A stretch of DNA of 64,000 bases from Desulfamplus magnetovallimortis (GTDB taxonomy: Bacteria; Desulfobacterota; Desulfobacteria; Desulfobacterales; Desulfobacteraceae), in the NCBI RefSeq assembly GCF_900170035.1, contig NZ_LT828543.1, positions 188,010 through 252,009 of the forward strand, written 5' to 3'. A program made the translations under genes and the position numbers. Shown one piece after another: positions 61,353-64,000 of this stretch. A model generated the notes under the pieces. It was given only the letters and a program-made list of their open reading frames with translations. It ran no database searches and was not told where the DNA came from. Within the stretch, counting starts at the first letter, position 1, and each line of letters opens with the position of its first letter.

Positions 61353-61852
61353 GAAAAACAAAAGATGGATTAAATATTGCAGGAAATAGGGCAGATAAGG
61401 TTATTCTGATAATACATTATATTTCTCGCTGGATACTTGGGATTGTATTTATTTATGCAAGTTATGATAAAATACTTTATCCTGAACAATTTGCAAGTGC
61501 AGTATATAATTATCAGATACTGGCGGACATTTTGATAAATATTACAGCCATTGTTCTGCCATGGCTGGAGTTAATTCTTGGGATATTTCTTATTTTTGGT
61601 GTTTTTGTTCCAGGCACTGTTATTCTCATAAATTTTTTGCTTGTGATTTTTACAACAGCACTGGTTTTCAACCTTTACAGGGGAATTGATGTAAATTGCG
61701 GCTGTTTTTCCGCAGCTCCAGGTGCTACCCCGGCAGATATATGGACAGTGGCAAGGGATATATCCTTGATGCTTTTTTCTTTTTATCTCTTCTTCTATAC
61801 TTTTATCAAAAGAAACGATATTCAAGGTAGTTTTAAAAAGATATACTCATAA
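61349..61852 (+). CDS. MauE/DoxX-like membrane protein
   Basis: 167 residues from ATG 61349, overlapping the rhodanese stop; a frame to 61301 exists but overlaps more. Four hydrophobic segments (about 18-40, 60-80, 85-105, 125-145) and the MauE/DoxX pattern: WILGIVFIYASYDKILYPEQF then LELILGIFLIFGVF, with a Cys pair GIDVNCGCFS. Members pass electrons to periplasmic disulfide or methylamine-dehydrogenase maturation. The CxC and the rhodanese partner support a periplasmic thiol-relay role. Confidence 0.88.
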   Translation: MRKTKDGLNIAGNRADKVILIIHYISRWILGIVFIYASYDKILYPEQFASAVYNYQILADILINITAIVLPWLELILGIFLIFGVFVPGTVILINFLLVIFTTALVFNLYRGIDVNCGCFSAAPGATPADIWTVARDISLMLFSFYLFFYTFIKRNDIQGSFKKIYS

Positions 61853-61884
61853 TACTACTTTTTTAGCTTATCTTTTTTTGCTGC

Positions 61885-61979
61885 CTGAATCAGGATAACC
61901 ATGATAATCAGAATAACCAGGATATTCAGGATACTTAATTCTGCCTTATCCTGTTAATCCAGGGTATCCTGATTCAGAC
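61885..61979. repeat. Family A, short subtype
   Basis: CTGAATCAGGATAACCATGA to GATTCAGAC with the same flanks as 56839-56916. Confidence 0.85.
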
Positions 61980-62029
61980 AATTTATAAAAGTTAACAAAG
62001 TATAAATAAAAACAAAGCAGGAGTAGGCA

Positions 62030-62929
62030 ATGATCAAAGAAAATCCTGAAGCAGTAAATGAATGCCCAGAAATAAATGTGTTGAGTGAGCTGCTGAGACT
62101 GCTCAAACTTGAAAAGATTGAGGAAAATATTTTCAGGGGAGAGAGCCAGGATCTTGGTTTTGGTAATGTCTTTGGCGGGCAGGTTCTGGGGCAGGCGCTA
62201 TCGGCTGCAACAAGGACAGTTGACGTGACCCGCAAGGCTCACAGTATTCATGGTTATTTCATGAGGGCAGGGGATTCAACAAAACCCATTGTATATACAG
62301 TTGACTGCATCAGAGATGGCAGAAGTTTTACCACAAGAAGGGTTGTTGCTGTACAGAAAGGGCGTCCCATTTTTTCCATGTCAGCCTCTTTTCAAATGGA
62401 TGAACCAGGCTTTGATCATCAAGATGAAATACCTGATGTTCCAGGCCCGGAAGGAATTGAGTCTGATACTGAAAAATTCCGTAAAATTGCCCACATGATT
62501 CCCGCAAAGCTGCGGGACAAAATGATCTGTGAAAAGCCCATTGAAATAAGGGTTGTAAATCCTGTCAACCCATTTGAACCAGGCAGGATGCCTCCTGTAA
62601 AATATGCATGGTTCAAATCAATCAATCTTATGCCTGACGATATTGCAATACACCGCTATATGCTTGCATATGCATCGGATTTCAACCTTGTTACCACATC
62701 CCTTTATCCACATGCCAAAACGTTCTGGTCACCTGGTATGCAGGTGGCAAGCCTTGACCATGCTATGTGGTTTCATAGGGATTTCAGGATGGATGAATGG
62801 CTGCTTTATGCCATGCACAGCCCCAGTGCATGCAGAGGAAGGGGGCTTAATATTGGAAATATTTTTACAACTGACGGCAAACTTGTTGCAACTGTTGCTC
62901 AAGAGGGACTTATCCGAAATATTAGATAG
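62030..62929 (+). CDS. tesB: Acyl-CoA thioesterase II
   Basis: 299 residues with AGGAG upstream. A double-hotdog enzyme hydrolysing medium and long acyl-CoA esters. Hallmarks: NVFGGQVLGQALSAATRTV near residues 46-64, HSIHGYFMRAGDSTKPIVY, and the C-terminal half with HAMWFHRDFRMDEWLLY and SACRGRGLNIGNIF. The length is normal and it appears complete. It stands alone between a family A copy and a family D copy. Confidence 0.95.
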   Translation: MIKENPEAVNECPEINVLSELLRLLKLEKIEENIFRGESQDLGFGNVFGGQVLGQALSAATRTVDVTRKAHSIHGYFMRAGDSTKPIVYTVDCIRDGRSFTTRRVVAVQKGRPIFSMSASFQMDEPGFDHQDEIPDVPGPEGIESDTEKFRKIAHMIPAKLRDKMICEKPIEIRVVNPVNPFEPGRMPPVKYAWFKSINLMPDDIAIHRYMLAYASDFNLVTTSLYPHAKTFWSPGMQVASLDHAMWFHRDFRMDEWLLYAMHSPSACRGRGLNIGNIFTTDGKLVATVAQEGLIRNIR

Positions 62930-62951
62930 ATTTAGATTTTAAAGCCTTGAG

Positions 62952-63056
62952 GGCATCCTTCATTTATCACTTTTTACTTTCCGGAGAAAAAGCGTTTTTT
63001 TCTGCTTTTTAATCTTCATAAGTGTAGAGTCTTTTGCTCGTGATATGAAGGATGCC
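62952..63056. repeat. Family D inverted-repeat element, clear copy
   Basis: GGCATCCTTCAT and its inverse ATGAAGGATGCC bound 105 bp, with inner TTTTTACTTTCCGGAG and AAGTGTAGAGTC arms. This is the cleanest D copy in the window. Confidence 0.88.
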
Positions 63057-63206
63057 TTTTTTATTTGGTTTATTTCAAAAAAACAATTATTATTAGAAGA
63101 TAAAAGCCGATTAGAAACTGTATATGCTGGCAAATCAGAATATTTCTTAGTAAATGATCAAAAAAAATCTGCAATGCCCTGAATCACTATTGTAAAGGAG
63201 GTTACC

Positions 63207-64000
63207 ATGCCTGATATAAATCCATTTGACAGTATGCTTCTGGAACTTGTGAATGCCGCAAGTGATCCATCATCCATTGGCAGCGACGAATTTTTGGTGA
63301 ACCTTCGCACCATTGCAGAAGATTATATAGAGAGCCAGGGCGGAGAACCATCCGAAGCATCTTTTGGTGTTGATCAGTTTGTAAACAATCTTGTGGAGAG
63401 TATGAACCTTGGTATCCCGCCTGTTGAGTCTTTACAAAATGCCATGGGCCAGCTTGACCTTACATATGTCCGTGATCAGATAGAGTCAGAATCCCAACAA
63501 AGTGACCTTGCCAATGCCCTTGCATCCGGCGAAAACATTGAAGAGGTGATAGCAGATACCCTTCCCGAAGGAGTTGATCCCAAAGGGAGTGCAGCCGATG
63601 CCATGTTCAAAGATCTTCAGGAGAGTATGGCAGAAGGAACTTTTCCTGATGAAGCACTAAAAGGTGCGGAAGAGACCCTTGATCAGACCATTGCAGTACA
63701 GGGTGCAGTCCAGAAGGAGTTATCAACGGGGGATCAGATTTTAAAGGCTCTTTCAGATGGAGAGGATGTTGCCCAGATACTTGGTGATCATCTTGGAGAT
63801 CTTTCTCCTGATGCCCTGCAGCAGGCAATTGAGGCATTTACAACATCCCTTGCAAGCGGAGGCTCTCCTGATGCAGCTCTTCAGTCGGCTGAAACAACTG
63901 TTGGGGCAGTGGCTTCGGCATCGGAATCTGTACAGGGAGAGATGACAGCCGAGGCATCCCTTATGGCATCCCTTGCATCTGGAGAAAATGTTGAAGAGAC
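63207..64000 (+). CDS. Start of a large acidic repeat protein (3' end outside window)
   Basis: An open frame from ATG 63207, with AAAGGAGGT at 63194-63202, to the right edge (264 codons, no stop). No signal peptide. About 85 residues of unique N-terminus are followed by acidic, Ala/Ser-rich repeats of roughly 75 residues: LANALASGENIEEVIAD, ILKALSDGEDVAQILGD and LMASLASGENVEE open three successive units. Such proteins in marine Deltaproteobacteria can be thousands of residues long, commonly large adhesins with C-terminal domains and no N-terminal signal; that would fit type I secretion but cannot be checked here. Confidence 0.8.
   Translation, partial: MPDINPFDSMLLELVNAASDPSSIGSDEFLVNLRTIAEDYIESQGGEPSEASFGVDQFVNNLVESMNLGIPPVESLQNAMGQLDLTYVRDQIESESQQSDLANALASGENIEEVIADTLPEGVDPKGSAADAMFKDLQESMAEGTFPDEALKGAEETLDQTIAVQGAVQKELSTGDQILKALSDGEDVAQILGDHLGDLSPDALQQAIEAFTTSLASGGSPDAALQSAETTVGAVASASESVQGEMTAEASLMASLASGENVEE

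Overview
The window looks like chromosomal DNA of a low-GC (by eye roughly 40%) Gram-negative anaerobe. The best guess is a member of the Desulfobacterota, in or near the Desulfobacterales. The clues are an orange-protein-like (NifX/DUF5320) cluster under a sigma-54 activator, an FmdE-type protein beside molybdenum cofactor genes, many multi-domain hybrid kinases, a flavodoxin-ferredoxin fusion, and dispersed AGGAT/ATCCT-rich fold-back repeats. Assignment below phylum level is a guess. No rRNA, tRNA or CRISPR array was seen.

Layout. 0-7 kb: a chemoreceptor cut by the left edge, a 39-40 bp tandem repeat array, a hybrid histidine kinase and an HD-GYP response regulator. 7-10 kb: an Rpn-like nuclease and an AAA ATPase/PD-(D/E)XK protein, both ending inside dispersed repeats. 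10-20 kb: two large secreted proteins, a 2190-residue LamG/InlB-repeat protein and a DUF1566/PKD protein in a GC-richer block. 20-31 kb: mostly housekeeping: lnt, prfB with its programmed +1 frameshift, an HD hydrolase, a VapBC-like pair, gap, and a 1442-residue dikinase-like protein. 31-42 kb: a patatin, two more sensor kinases, a coiled-coil protein, a CoA-transferase/GNAT fusion and a frameshifted AEC transporter. 42-54 kb: two paralogous GntR/FCD regulators, FmdE, three molybdenum-cofactor genes, an FMN reductase, a thioesterase, a solute-binding protein and two cyclase (PF04199) genes. TTACATGTAA-type palindromes sit at the fmdE promoter, at the cyclase promoter and between the GntR genes, which suggests one regulon. 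54-59 kb: a sigma-54 activator, duplicated upstream sites, a sigma-54 promoter, then NifX-like, DUF5320, FmdB-like and EFR1 genes. 59-64 kb: cheV, a rhodanese/MauE pair, tesB and the start of a repetitive giant protein.

The most unusual layer is the intergenic DNA. Four dispersed repeat families (called A-D here) fill most gaps. A is bounded by CTCAAAATCGACA inverted ends around an AGGAT/ATCCT fold-back. B and C share one design: a proximal hairpin, a linker, a distal 5-bp stem whose sequence changes with its pairing kept, and a CATG-nn-CGTT(T)A end. D has GGCATCCTTCAT inverted ends and TTTACACTT/AAGTGTAAA arms. One C copy sits inside an A copy, which argues that C is or was mobile. B and C copies also supply the stop codons of two genes. 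Separately, in-frame minisatellites have expanded inside at least five unrelated proteins.
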